Origin: JACRCT01 sp036504155
Lineage (GTDB): Bacteria > Myxococcota > Myxococcia > Myxococcales > UBA5297
DNA length: 64,000 nucleotides
NCBI GenBank assembly: GCA_036504155.1
Contig: DASXVQ010000170.1
Location: 1 to 64,000 of the forward strand
Direction: 5' to 3'
Below are positions 34,492-44,358 of the stretch, one piece after another. A program made the translations under genes and the position numbers. The notes below the pieces were generated by a model that saw only the letters and a program-made list of their open reading frames with translations, did no database searches and was not told the origin of the DNA. Positions within the stretch are counted from its first letter, which is position 1, and every line of letters starts with the position of its first letter.

Positions 34492-35175
34492 TCAGGGGCG
34501 CCGCGGATGCATCGTGCTCTCCAACTTGGCCAGCCGCCCGAGCGAGTCGAAGTGCGCGGTGAGCTCGCCGTCAGCGCAGGTGGCGCGCACCATAGGGACT
34601 TCCTGCACCGTCTCGAAGCCGTAGGCGTCGAGGTAGCCCAGCAGCGCCCGCCGGTGGCTCCTGATCGGTAGCTGGCGGATGGCCTCTGTGAATGTCGTCG
34701 CGACGTGCGGCAAGGCCGGCGGCAGAGGCCGATTCAAGGCTCCCTCGGGGATCAAGAAGAAGACAGCTCCGCCGTCGTGCGGACCCCGGTAATAGCCGTC
34801 CGCGGCGAGCATGCCCGAGGCCACGATGGAGAGCGTGTGGCCGTCGACCTCATCGAGTGGGGTTTCTGGCGCGCAGAGCACTTCGACTCCGTTCGCCTCG
34901 CCCCACATGCGCAGCTCGAGGCTCGCCTCGACGAGCTGCGCCGGTATCTGGCTCGCGGTGTTGGCCCAAGCCCACAGCCAGGTGCCAGCTCCCTCTGACT
35001 CCGACCCGAGGATCTGGGCCGGTACCTCGATGGTCGAGCGCCCGGGACGCGTGAACTCGAGCACGCCGGTGCGTAGCGAGAAGTCCCATCGGCACTCGCC
35101 CAGGATCTCCGAGAGCAGGAGCTGTTTGTCCCAGGCGATGACGGCGTTCTCGTCGTAGAGGTCGTCGAAGTCCAT
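34492..35175 (-). CDS. DUF6882-like protein
   Basis: The protein has 227 residues and no signal peptide. The sequence pattern fits DUF6882: WDFSLRTGVLEF, a GSESEGAGTWLWAWAN core, GYYRGPHDGGAVFFLI, and a short C-terminal domain CADGELTAHFDSLGRLAKLES. These proteins occur singly in diverse bacteria, sometimes near toxin-immunity loci; function unknown. It is convergent with the gene before it. It starts 31 bp after the stop of the Cys-rich fusion gene on the same strand, so the two may share a transcript. Confidence 0.7.
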   Translation of the reverse strand: MDFDDLYDENAVIAWDKQLLLSEILGECRWDFSLRTGVLEFTRPGRSTIEVPAQILGSESEGAGTWLWAWANTASQIPAQLVEASLELRMWGEANGVEVLCAPETPLDEVDGHTLSIVASGMLAADGYYRGPHDGGAVFFLIPEGALNRPLPPALPHVATTFTEAIRQLPIRSHRRALLGYLDAYGFETVQEVPMVRATCADGELTAHFDSLGRLAKLESTMHPRRP

Positions 35176-35206
35176 GGCCCCTCCCCGCTCGCGTCTTGTT
35201 CGGCGT

Positions 35207-37357
35207 TCAGAACGTCATCCCGAGCGTGGTGAGCACCACCGTGCCGTCGACGCCGAGGACCTCGCAGCCCAGGTTGACCCCCGGGCCCGACGACACGCGG
35301 CTGTAGTGGAGGATCAGCCCGCCGCCGACCTTGCCGCCCCACTTCTCCTGCTTGCCCAGCTTGAGCAGGTTGGGCACTCCCTCGATCAGCGGGATGATCT
35401 GCAGCCCGGTCTCCAGGACGGGGAAGCGGTACGACAGGCGGATGGGGAACGGGAAGACCAGGAGCTTGTCGTCGCCGCCGCCCTCGACCTGACCGAAGAT
35501 GCCGGCTCCGATTCCGAAGGCGACGATGTGCTTGGTGCCGAAGGGAATGTCCAGGTGCAGCACCGCCCCCGGATACTTCGAGGTCGCGTCGAAGGCGAAG
35601 GACACCTCTCCCATCCACCGCAGCCCGGCGTAGCTCTTCTTCTCCTCTGGCGCGGCCACCGTCTGCGCGGGCGCCGGTGCCTTGACGCCGTTCTTGCCGT
35701 ACACGGGCTCGTACGGCGGCGGCTCGTCCGCGCTGCGCGGGACCGGCCCCACCGCCGGTTGCGCCCCGGGCGGCGGCGGCATCAGGGGCTGCGGGGCGGC
35801 AGCGGTGGTGGTCGCGACCGGCTGCATCAGCACCGGCTGGGGTGGCGGTGGGGGAGGCGCGATGGGAAGAGGCGCCGCGGCCGCTGGCTGCGCCGGCGCG
35901 ACCGGCTGCGCGACTGGCGCCGGAGCAGGCGCAGCTGCCGGAGCCGCGGCTCCCTGGACCACGCACTCCTCGCCGCTGGCGACGCGGCCCACCGTGCACG
36001 TGGGGATGCCCACGCACCGCGCGCGTGACTTCGACCAGACCTGGCCGGGCCAGCAGCAGTTGCCTGCGGTCTCATCGGTGATGGTCTTGCCGGGCTCGCA
36101 GTTGAAGACGCACGTCTCGCCGTCGGCGCGCAGGTTGGCCGGACAGCGCGGGATGCCGACGCACGCCTGGCGGGCCTTGGACCAGGCCTGATCGATCCAG
36201 CAGCAATTGCCGAAGGTGTCCTCGTTGCGCTCCTGGCCCGCAGGGCACGGCGTGGCGGTCGCGTTCGCCGCCTGTGCGGGCGCGGACAGGGCCACGGCCG
36301 CGGCGACGACGACCGCCGAGACCCGGGCGCGCCGGCGCCGCAGGCCCAAGGCGCAGGCGAGCGCCGCGAGCGCGACCCAGCTCGTGCCGCCGGGGCCGGT
36401 CGAGCAGCCCCATTTGAGCTCGGCGGGCTTCAACCCGGAGTTGGGGTCGCTGGCGTTGCCCGAAGGCGAGGGCTTACCGGTGGGCCCGGGCGTGGATCCG
36501 CGGCCCGGCGTCTCCGAGCCGTTCGGCGGCGGCTGGTAGTTGAGGATGCACTCGTTGTTGCCGCACGAGGTGCCGCTCGGGCAGCAGAACGGCGTCGCTG
36601 TCGAGCACAGGTTCGGGTAGCCGGTGGGGCACGTGTAGCCCGAGTAGGACTGGCCGCTCCCGCGGCACATGCTCCCGTCGCACGAGGTGCCCTGCGGGCA
36701 GTACCCGCTGGAGCAGCAGACGCTCCCGGAAGGCATGCAGCCGTTGCCACAGCAGGCCTGCCCCGAGTTGCAGGAGAAGGCGCCGCAGCACACGCTGCCG
36801 GTGCTCGCGCAGCCCGAGCCGCAGCAGCTCTGGCCCGCCTGGCAATAGGTGCCGTTGCCGCAGCAGGTGGCGCCGGGCTCCGCGCACCCGCCGCAGCCGC
36901 ACTCGTTGCCCTGCGGGCAGGTCGTGCCGTCGGCGCAGCAGACCACCCCGGGATCGGTGCAGCCGCCGCAGTTGCACTGCTTTCCTTCCTGGCAGTAGGT
37001 GCCGTCGCTGCAGCAGGTGGTGCCCGTGGGGAGGCAGCCGCAGCGCGAGTCGCAGGTGGTGCCCGAGGGGCAGTAGCTGCCGCCCGAGCAGCAGACCGAG
37101 CCCTTGGGGATGCAGCCGCCGCCGCAGACGTCCTTGCCGTCGAGCAGGCAGTTGCAGTCGAGCTGGGTCTTGCCGCACGGGTCGCCGACGCCCGACGACG
37201 ATCCGTTGCAGCAGATGGGGTACGTCGTGTTGCAGCAGACGGTGTCGTTGCACCAGATGGCGTTGGTGCCGCACTGGGCGGAGGCGACTGCCGGGAAGAC
37301 GAGGAAGGTTATGGCGAGAGCCAGACCTGGCAGGAGGAGCTGGTGGCGTCGGTGCAT
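35207..37357 (-). CDS. Cys-rich surface protein with internal MYXO-CTERM-like signal fused to outer-membrane-like domain
   Basis: The protein has 716 residues. A signal peptide (1-28) is followed by about 240 residues of tandem CCxxGxxC modules. At 317-343 a MYXO-CTERM-like signal appears: GCS, a hydrophobic stretch and four arginines. Normally this ends a protein, but here the frame continues without a stop. The next segment (347-363) resembles a second signal peptide ending AQA. Then follow two PCPAGQ/CCW-type modules, a Pro/Ala-rich linker (about 450-560) and a C-terminal domain (about 580-716) with alternating hydrophobic strands ending in Phe, as in outer-membrane beta-barrels. It looks like two exported proteins joined. 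Confidence 0.75.
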   Translation of the reverse strand: MHRRHQLLLPGLALAITFLVFPAVASAQCGTNAIWCNDTVCCNTTYPICCNGSSSGVGDPCGKTQLDCNCLLDGKDVCGGGCIPKGSVCCSGGSYCPSGTTCDSRCGCLPTGTTCCSDGTYCQEGKQCNCGGCTDPGVVCCADGTTCPQGNECGCGGCAEPGATCCGNGTYCQAGQSCCGSGCASTGSVCCGAFSCNSGQACCGNGCMPSGSVCCSSGYCPQGTSCDGSMCRGSGQSYSGYTCPTGYPNLCSTATPFCCPSGTSCGNNECILNYQPPPNGSETPGRGSTPGPTGKPSPSGNASDPNSGLKPAELKWGCSTGPGGTSWVALAALACALGLRRRRARVSAVVVAAAVALSAPAQAANATATPCPAGQERNEDTFGNCCWIDQAWSKARQACVGIPRCPANLRADGETCVFNCEPGKTITDETAGNCCWPGQVWSKSRARCVGIPTCTVGRVASGEECVVQGAAAPAAAPAPAPVAQPVAPAQPAAAAPLPIAPPPPPPQPVLMQPVATTTAAAPQPLMPPPPGAQPAVGPVPRSADEPPPYEPVYGKNGVKAPAPAQTVAAPEEKKSYAGLRWMGEVSFAFDATSKYPGAVLHLDIPFGTKHIVAFGIGAGIFGQVEGGGDDKLLVFPFPIRLSYRFPVLETGLQIIPLIEGVPNLLKLGKQEKWGGKVGGGLILHYSRVSSGPGVNLGCEVLGVDGTVVLTTLGMTF

Positions 37358-37462
37358 GTTTGAAGCTCCCGGCACGCTCGGCGGGGTCGGAGCCGAACGG
37401 TCGCGCCGTCGACGGCGGCAGGAGGCGGGTGGCCACTTCGAGGGTGGCCACCCTTCGTGTTT

Positions 37463-37490
37463 CGAAAGACAAGAGCCCGCAGGGGCGGGC
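37463..37490 (-). terminator. intrinsic terminator for the ATP-grasp gene
   Basis: On the minus strand a GCCCGC stem (6 bp, loop CCCT) is followed by TCTTGTCTTTC, just after the stop at 37,497. Beside it, 37,427-37,436 pairs with 37,444-37,453 (GGGTGGCCAC), a second hairpin followed by T-rich sequence on the plus strand. Confidence 0.7.
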
Positions 37491-37496
37491 AGTGCG

Positions 37497-38699
37497 TCAG
37501 TCCGCGCGGCCTTCGCGCGCCGGGGCGTAGGTCGTGAAGTCCTGCTGGAAGCGCTTGGCGTAGCTCTCGACCACGCTGTCGATGCGCTTGACGTCCTTGC
37601 CCTTGAGGATGACCGCCGCGTGCTGCTCCTTCTTGGGCACGTAGTGGACCTCGGGGTCGCTGTAGCCGGACATGTCGGGCCACTGCTGCTTGGCCAGCGT
37701 CACCACCACCCCGCCGTAGTCTTCGCGGCGCTTGGGGAGCTTGTAGGGCACCTGGCCCTGGTCGAGCTCGAGGTTGGCCCACTCCTCCCAGAGGTTGATG
37801 CCGGTGCTGGCCTCGACGAGGTCGGAGATGAAGGCGCCGCCGACGCGGGCCGCGGTCTCCAGGAAGAACAGCTTGCCGTCCTTGGCGCGGATGAACTCGG
37901 TGTGGCTGACGCCGCGGAACTGGCCCAGCGTGCTCATCACCTTCTCGTTGATCGCCACCAGCTCCTTCTCCTCCTTGCCGCCGCGCTCCACCGTGCGGGT
38001 GCGCCAGACGCCGCCGCCGTGGGTGACGTCGAAGGGCGGCGCGCCGCACTTGTGCGCCTCGGCGAAGACCACCTTGCCCTCGGAGATCAGGCAGTCCACG
38101 TGGCAGACGTCGCCGGGCAGGTACTGCTCGAGCAGGAAGTAGCTCTGCTTGTCGCCCAGCTGGTCCAAGAGGCGCCAGACCTCCTCGGCGTTGTGCATCT
38201 TCTTGATGCCCGAGGCGCTGGCCTCGCTGCGCGGCTTGAACATCCAGGGCGCCGGCACGCGGGCCATGAAGTCGCGCAGCTCGTCGTAGTTGAAGAGGGG
38301 GCAGAACTCCGGCACCGGCAGCCCGCCCTCCTTGGCCTTGACGCGCATCGCCAGCTTGTCGCGGAAGTGGCGGGCCACGCTGGCGCCCATGCCCTTCATG
38401 CGCAGGTGCTCGCGCAGCGCCGCGGCCACCTCGACGTCGTAGTCGTCCATCGGGGCGATGATGTCGAACTTCGTCCCGCGCATCAGGTAGGTCACGGTGT
38501 TGATCGTGTGCTCGATCGGAGCGCGCACGGCCTGCGTGTGGAACTGGTCGATGCACTCGCGCGGCCAGGGGTCGTTGGTGTGCTTCTCGGTGGTGAGGAC
38601 GGTCACCTTGGCGCCGCGCTTGTGGCACTGCTGGATGAACCGGTCTCCCTTGAAGATGCCTGACAGCACCAGCACGTTGAGCGGACGCTTGGCTTCCAT
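37497..38699 (-). CDS. ATP-grasp enzyme (carboxylate-amine/thiol ligase type)
   Basis: The protein has 400 residues. An N-terminal Rossmann-like region (LNVLVLSGIFKGDRF) precedes the ATP-grasp fold: FKPRSEASASGIKK (ATP-binding lysine and Ser-rich loop, about 153-166), FLLEQYLPGDVCHVD (about 190-204) and FLETAARVGGAF with the metal ligands Glu and Asn/Arg-type residues (about 294-305). Enzymes of this class form amide or related bonds using an acyl-phosphate. The start at 38699 follows AAGAGGG. Substrate unknown; no biosynthetic partners nearby. Confidence 0.88.
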   Translation of the reverse strand: MEAKRPLNVLVLSGIFKGDRFIQQCHKRGAKVTVLTTEKHTNDPWPRECIDQFHTQAVRAPIEHTINTVTYLMRGTKFDIIAPMDDYDVEVAAALREHLRMKGMGASVARHFRDKLAMRVKAKEGGLPVPEFCPLFNYDELRDFMARVPAPWMFKPRSEASASGIKKMHNAEEVWRLLDQLGDKQSYFLLEQYLPGDVCHVDCLISEGKVVFAEAHKCGAPPFDVTHGGGVWRTRTVERGGKEEKELVAINEKVMSTLGQFRGVSHTEFIRAKDGKLFFLETAARVGGAFISDLVEASTGINLWEEWANLELDQGQVPYKLPKRREDYGGVVVTLAKQQWPDMSGYSDPEVHYVPKKEQHAAVILKGKDVKRIDSVVESYAKRFQQDFTTYAPAREGRAD

Positions 38700-39708
38700 G
38701 GGCCCTCTTGGATCTCGAGTCGGATGGTGGGACGGCACGACCAGGTGCTGCGAAGCCCAAAGTGTCGACCGGCAAGGCCCCTCGTCGCAAGAGCGGCGCG
38801 GCGGAGGTGTCGATCTTCTTCGGGGGCGGACGCTCGGCTTTCGGGCGGGCCGCGGCATCGACTGGAGCCCCGGCCTGACGAAGGGATCGCGGTGGGCGCC
38901 GCAGGCCGAAGACGGCCGAGGAGGTCCTCTCCGCCCCCGGGGTCGACGTTGGCTGGGCCGAACACCGGCTCGTCTGCTGACGATCCTGGAGGATCCATGG
39001 TTGTTCCGGGTAGTTGCCTCGTGTCTGGCACCGGCTCGCCCGTGTGCCCGGCATGACGGCGGTCCGGGACCTCATGCCGAAATCGGAGGCTTCTCGGTGA
39101 TTCGTCACTTGGGCTGGCTACCTGGAGACCGTGGCTCGACTCGAACCGGGATGAGGTCCCGGGCCTGGGCTGCACATAGGGAGACGGGTCCTCGGGAGAT
39201 TGAACCAAGGCTGCTCCGCGTTCTCCGCTGTCCGCCCCACACCATGCCCGGGTCTTGGAAAGGGCTCTCCGAGATAAGGGGTACTGCGCTACCCCGTAAC
39301 TCGATACGGGGTAGCGCAGTACGCATTATTCCAGCAGGCCTCTTCAGGACCCCATGCCCTCCCTGCCGCCTCGGGTCCTGCCCCTTACGGGCCCAGTCGC
39401 CGCGAAACGGGTAGGCGGAATCCGAGTCCCGGCGTGAGCCACGTGCGCAGCGAAGCGAAGGTCAGGAGCTGTTGCCAAGCCTGGCCGCCAGGCGAGTTTG
39501 CCGCGGCGATCTCGAGTTCAGTCTCCTTGGTGCCCTTCCTTCCATATATGAAGCAGCCCAGCGACGGACCGCCCCGGCGCATCGAGTCCTGCGCCGGACG
39601 GGGAATGGCTCCCCCTGCCTGCGGTTCTGCATCGTCCAAACGAGCGGCTGCACCCGTGTTGCCCCAGGGTAGGCCGCCGCCTATTCTTCACCGCCCTCCA
39701 AGACGACC
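38700..39708. other. 1-kb gene-free stretch
   Basis: No reading frame here has coding character in composition or content, though several are open by chance. Visible structure: a copy of the CTGGCACCGGCTC element (near 39,029), the perfect hairpin at 39,281-39,322, and a lower-GC patch around 39,280-39,330 and 39,530-39,560 (including TATATGAAG). Segments like GACTCGAACC near 39,133 recall tRNA T-arms but no tRNA folds around them. It must contain promoters for the ATP-grasp and DUF58 genes. Some of it may be eroded foreign DNA. Confidence 0.6.
39281..39322. other. perfect 18-bp hairpin, possible small RNA or recombination site
   Basis: GTACTGCGCTACCCCGTA (39,281-39,298) and its exact complement TACGGGGTAGCGCAGTAC (39,305-39,322) are separated by ACTCGA. 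No T-run follows immediately (ACGCATTATT). It is isolated, far from any stop codon, in a gene-free region of lower GC. Confidence 0.8.
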
Positions 39709-40595
<887 letters not shown>

Positions 40596-40599
<4 letters not shown>

Positions 40600-42707
40600 A
40601 CCTCGAGTTCGCCAACCCGTGGATGCTCTGGGGCACCTCGCTCGCGGCGATCCCCGTCCTCGTCCACCTCTTCAACCGCAGGCGCGCGCGCCCGCACCCC
40701 TTCGCCGCCATCGACTTCGTGCTGCGCTCGCGCCGGCGGACGGCGCGCCGGCTGCGGCTCAAGCGCCTGATCTTGTTCCTGGTGCGCACGCTCTTCCTGG
40801 TCGCGCTGCCGATCGCGCTGGCGCGCCCGCAGCCGAAGAAGGAGGAGGCCGCGCTCAAGCCGCAGGGCCCGGCGGCCACGGCGATCGTCCTCGACACCTC
40901 GCTGTCGATGTCCTTCGAGCTGGACGGCAAGCCGCTGCTCGAGCGGGCTCGCGAGATGGCCAAGGACGCGCTCGCCTCGCTCGCCGCCGAGGATCCCGTG
41001 ACGCTGGTGACCTGCGAGCCGGACGCGCCGGCTCCGCGCGCCCCGGGCTTCGATCGGGCGAGCGTGCGCGACGGGCTGGAGAAGGCGGGGCAGACGCTGC
41101 TGCCCGAGGACATGACCGCCTGCCTGACGCGGGCGGCGCGCGCGCTGGGCGAGTCGACGCTGCCCGCCAAGCGGATCGTCCTGGCGACGGACCTGACCGC
41201 GGCGGGCTTCCGGCTGGACGTGCCCGCCCCGACCATCGCCACGGCGCAGGGCGAGGTGCGGCCGGAGGTGGTGCTGCTGGACGCCGCGGGCGGCGCGGCC
41301 GAGCTCCCCAACGCGGCGGTGGTCGCGCTCAAGGTCGAGGCGGCGCCGGCGGTGGGGCACCGGGCGTTCCAGTTCACCGCGACCATCGCCAACCACTCGC
41401 GCGCGCCGCTGAAGGACGCGACGGCGCTCTTGAAGGTGGGCAAGGACACCGTCGCCAAGGCGTTCGTGGACGTGCCGGCGCGCGGCACGGCGGTCAAGAC
41501 GCTGACCTACCGCTTCCCGGCGGGCGGGGTGTTCACCGGCGAGGTGCAGCTCTCGCACGACAGCTTGAAGGCCGACGACGTGCGCCACTTCGCGCTGAAG
41601 GTGCCGCGCGACGTGAAGGCGCTGGTGGTGGACGGCGCGCCCAACCCGGTGCGCTTCATGGACGAGGCGTTCTTCGTGGAGACCGCGCTCGAGTCCCCGG
41701 GCAGCCCGGTGCGGCCGACGCTGCGCGACGCGGAGACGGCGCCCAACGAGAACTTCGCGGACTACGACGTCTTCCTGCTGCTCAACGTGCGCGCCCTGCC
41801 GCCGCTGAAGGTCAAGGAGCTCACCGAGCGCGTCACGCAGGGCGCCGGGCTCTTCCTCAGCCTGGGCGACCAGGTGGACGCGGACGCCTACAACGAGATG
41901 TTCGGCGACCTCCTGCCGCGCAAGCTGCACCTGGTGAAGACCGCGGCCAACCGCGGCCAGGAGGACGCGGCGAACAAGGCGGCCCGGCTGGCGCAGGTGA
42001 TGTTCGACCACCCGGCGTTCTCGGTGTTCACCGGCGACGGGCGCGAGGGGATGCTGGCGGCGCGGACCTACCAGTACTTCCTGCTCGCGCCGGGCGACGC
42101 CTCGCAGGTGACGACGCTGGCCAGCTACGACGACGGGGCGCCGGCGCTGCTCGAGGCGCGGCGCGGGGCGGGGCGGGTCGTCCTCTACACCTCGTCGGTG
42201 GACCGCACCTGGACCGACTGGCCCATCCGCACCAGCTTCCTGCCGGCGATGCAGAGGCTGACCGGGTGGATCGCCGGCGTGCTCGACGAGAAGGGGCTGG
42301 AGCAGGCGCTGGTGGGGCAGACCAAGCCGCTGGAGCCGCCGCAGGGGACCTCGGCGGCGTCGCTGAAGGTGGTGGGCCCGGCCGGCCCGGACGAGAAGCC
42401 GGTGAAGGTGGCGGCCGAGGCGGACGGCAAGCCGGCGGCCAGGGAGCTGATGCTGCCCGGGACCTACGCCGTCAGCGCGGGCGGCACCCCGCTGCCGGAG
42501 CTGACCTTCGCGGTGAACGTCGACCCGCGCGAGAGCGACCTGACCCGGCTGGACGAGAAGGAGCTGAAGGCCTACTTCGGCGAGCGGACGCGCACGCAGA
42601 AGGGCGGGGGCAAGGACGAAGCGCCGCCGCCGTTCCCGCTCTGGAGCATCCTCTTGGCGATCGCGGCGGGGCTCATCGTCACGGAGGGCGTCCTCCTGAG
42701 GAAGTAG
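40596..42707 (+). CDS. BatA/VWA membrane protein
   Basis: The protein has 703 residues. The N-terminus (FANPWMLWGTSLAAIPVLVHLFNRR) matches the BatA aerotolerance-operon N-terminal domain. A second membrane helix (about 63-80) precedes a VWA domain with LDTSLSM (Asp-x-Ser-x-Ser site). The large periplasmic part contains CARDB-like beta domains and a ThuA/glutamine-amidotransferase-like segment (DYDVFLLLNV...). A C-terminal membrane helix (about 680-698) follows. Coupled to the DUF58 gene. Such proteins form the membrane end of MoxR-dependent stress or maturation systems. Confidence 0.9.
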
Positions 42708-42709
42708 TA

Positions 42710-42801
42710 GTGGCAGGCCTCCGCGCCTGCTTCCCTGCGTCCTGATGCAGGCCTCCGCGCCTGCTTCCCTGCGTCCTGACGCAGGCCTCCGCGCCTGCTT
42801 T
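42710..42801. repeat. three tandem GCAGGC-ctccgc-GCCTGC repeats
   Basis: Three copies of GCAGGCCTCCGCGCCTGC at about 35-bp spacing, the first two each followed by TTCCCTGCGTCCTGAYGCAG, directly after the BatA/VWA stop. Same family as 1,813, 2,855 and 45,590. Confidence 0.9.
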
Positions 42802-42909
42802 CTGCGCCCCAAGGCAAGTGAGCCCTCGCCGTCCCTCGCGATGCTCGCCCTGCGCTCGCCCCGGCGGCTACCATCACCCTGCGTCCCCAGCCCGCTCCCC
42901 AGGACTCCC

Positions 42910-44025
42910 ATGGACTTCAAGAAACTCGCCTCCTCCCTCCTCGTCGTCGGCTTCGACGGCCAGAAGCCCACCCCCGAGGCGCGCGAGCTCATCGCGCAGG
43001 GCGTCACCGGCGCCATCCTCTTCAAGCGCAACGTCGGCGAGGCCTCGCAGACGGCCGGGCTGTGCGCCGAGCTGAAGCAGGAGGCCAGGCGGCCGTTCCT
43101 GCTCTGCGTGGACCAGGAAGGCGGCCGCGTGGCGCGGCTGCGCGGCGGCTGCTTCACCGAGGTCCCGCCGATGCGCTCCATCGGCAGCCGGTCGGACGAG
43201 GCGCTGGCGCAGGACGTGGGGCGGCTCTTGGCGCGCGAGGTCCGGGCCGCGGGCTTCGACGTGGACTTCGCCCCGGTCCTCGACGTGGACACCAACCCCG
43301 CCAACCCGGTCATCGGCGATCGATCGCTGGCGCGCGAGGCGGAGGCGGTGGCGCGGCTGGGCGTGGCGGTGGCCAAGGGCATCGAGTCCGAGAGCGTCGC
43401 CAGCTGCGGCAAGCACTTCCCGGGACACGGCGACACGGCGCAGGACAGCCACCTGACGCTGCCGCGGCTGCCGCACGACATGAAGCGGCTGCGCGAGGTG
43501 GAGCTGGTGCCGTTCGCGGCCTACGCCAAGGCCCGGCTCGCGTCGATCATGACCGCGCACGTGGTCTTCGAGGCGCTCGACCCGGAGATCCCGGCGACGT
43601 TCTCCTCCAAGGTGCTCACCGACCTGCTCCGCAAGGAGCTGCACTTCGAGGGCGTCATCATCTCCGACGACCTGGAGATGAAGGCGGTGGCGGACCGCTA
43701 CGACATGGGCGAGGCCGCAGTGCGCTCGGTGCTGGCGGGCGTGGACCTGCTGCTCGTCTGCCACAAGCCCGATCGGCAGCAGAAGGCGATCGACGGGCTG
43801 GCGCACGAGGCCGAGAAGTCGCAGGCCTTCCGCAGGCGGCTGGAGGATGCGGCCAGGCGCGTCGAAGATCTCCGGGCGCGGTTCGCCGCGCCGCCGCGGC
43901 CGGTCGCCGAGGCGCTGGCCGTCCTGGAGACCCCGGAGCACCGGGCGTTGGGACTGCGCGTGCGCAACGCGGGGGCTCTGACGACTGGGGCAGATCCCAC
44001 GGCAGCAGCGTCGCGGACGAGCTGA
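42910..44025 (+). CDS. nagZ: beta-N-acetylglucosaminidase NagZ (GH3)
   Basis: The protein has 371 residues. GH3 motifs: LFKRNVGE, CVDQEGGRVARL, the KHFPGHGDT loop (168-176, acid/base His173) and nucleophile Asp253 in ISDDLEM. NagZ removes GlcNAc from anhydromuropeptides during cell-wall recycling in the cytoplasm. There is no signal peptide from ATG 42910; the longer upstream frame is repeat DNA. The last 40 residues are longer than usual and Ala/Thr-rich. Confidence 0.94.
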   Translation: MDFKKLASSLLVVGFDGQKPTPEARELIAQGVTGAILFKRNVGEASQTAGLCAELKQEARRPFLLCVDQEGGRVARLRGGCFTEVPPMRSIGSRSDEALAQDVGRLLAREVRAAGFDVDFAPVLDVDTNPANPVIGDRSLAREAEAVARLGVAVAKGIESESVASCGKHFPGHGDTAQDSHLTLPRLPHDMKRLREVELVPFAAYAKARLASIMTAHVVFEALDPEIPATFSSKVLTDLLRKELHFEGVIISDDLEMKAVADRYDMGEAAVRSVLAGVDLLLVCHKPDRQQKAIDGLAHEAEKSQAFRRRLEDAARRVEDLRARFAAPPRPVAEALAVLETPEHRALGLRVRNAGALTTGADPTAAASRTS

Positions 44026-44038
44026 GATCGCCTCGGTT

Positions 44039-44099
44039 GAAGTCCCCACTCCCGCCCTTGTCCAGTCTTGGTGCGGGAGAGGGGATTTAGGGGTGCGGG
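44039..44099. repeat. GAAGTCCCC...GGGGATTTAGGGGTGCGGG hairpin repeat
   Basis: A copy of the hairpin family of 11,447-11,745, with arms CCCCACTCCCGC and GTGCGGGAGAGGGG imperfectly paired. It lies just after nagZ and may help terminate it. Confidence 0.7.
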
Positions 44100-44174
44100 C
44101 AGTCTGTCTGTGCCAATCTTGCAGGACTGGGAGTACAGTCGACGCGTCGGCCGGAACGCCCTGGGAGGGGCTCC

Positions 44175-44309
44175 ATGCGCAGGTTCCTGATCCTCGTCTC
44201 GATTCTGGCTCTCGGAGCTCTCGCCGCGCCTTCGTGTGGAGGGGCGCGCTGCGAAGAAGGCGGCGGGACGGGCGGGTGCGCGATCGCGCCGGACGCCAGC
44301 GCGAAATAG
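44175..44309 (+). CDS. 44-residue exported small protein
   Basis: A short frame from ATG 44175 with GGGAGGGG 5 bp upstream encodes a hydrophobic signal-like N-terminus (LILVSILALGALAA), then a Cys/Gly-rich tail with three cysteines. It could be a very small lipoprotein (Cys21 after APS, a weak lipobox) or a secreted peptide. Convergent with the TolB-like gene. No homology known to me. Confidence 0.5.
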   Translation: MRRFLILVSILALGALAAPSCGGARCEEGGGTGGCAIAPDASAK

Positions 44310-44358
44310 TCTCGACTCCGGCATCGCTGCGCGCTGCCTACGCTCGGGACGAACGGGG

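Noticed and set aside
39110..39220. tRNA-like sequence (GACTCGAACC and GATTGAACC)
   Set aside because: No complete cloverleaf with acceptor and anticodon stems can be drawn on either strand.
39385..39639. 84-codon minus-strand frame before the DUF58 gene
   Set aside because: No ribosome-binding site, no recognisable domain and no signal peptide; composition does not match neighbouring genes. Left as part of the gene-free stretch.
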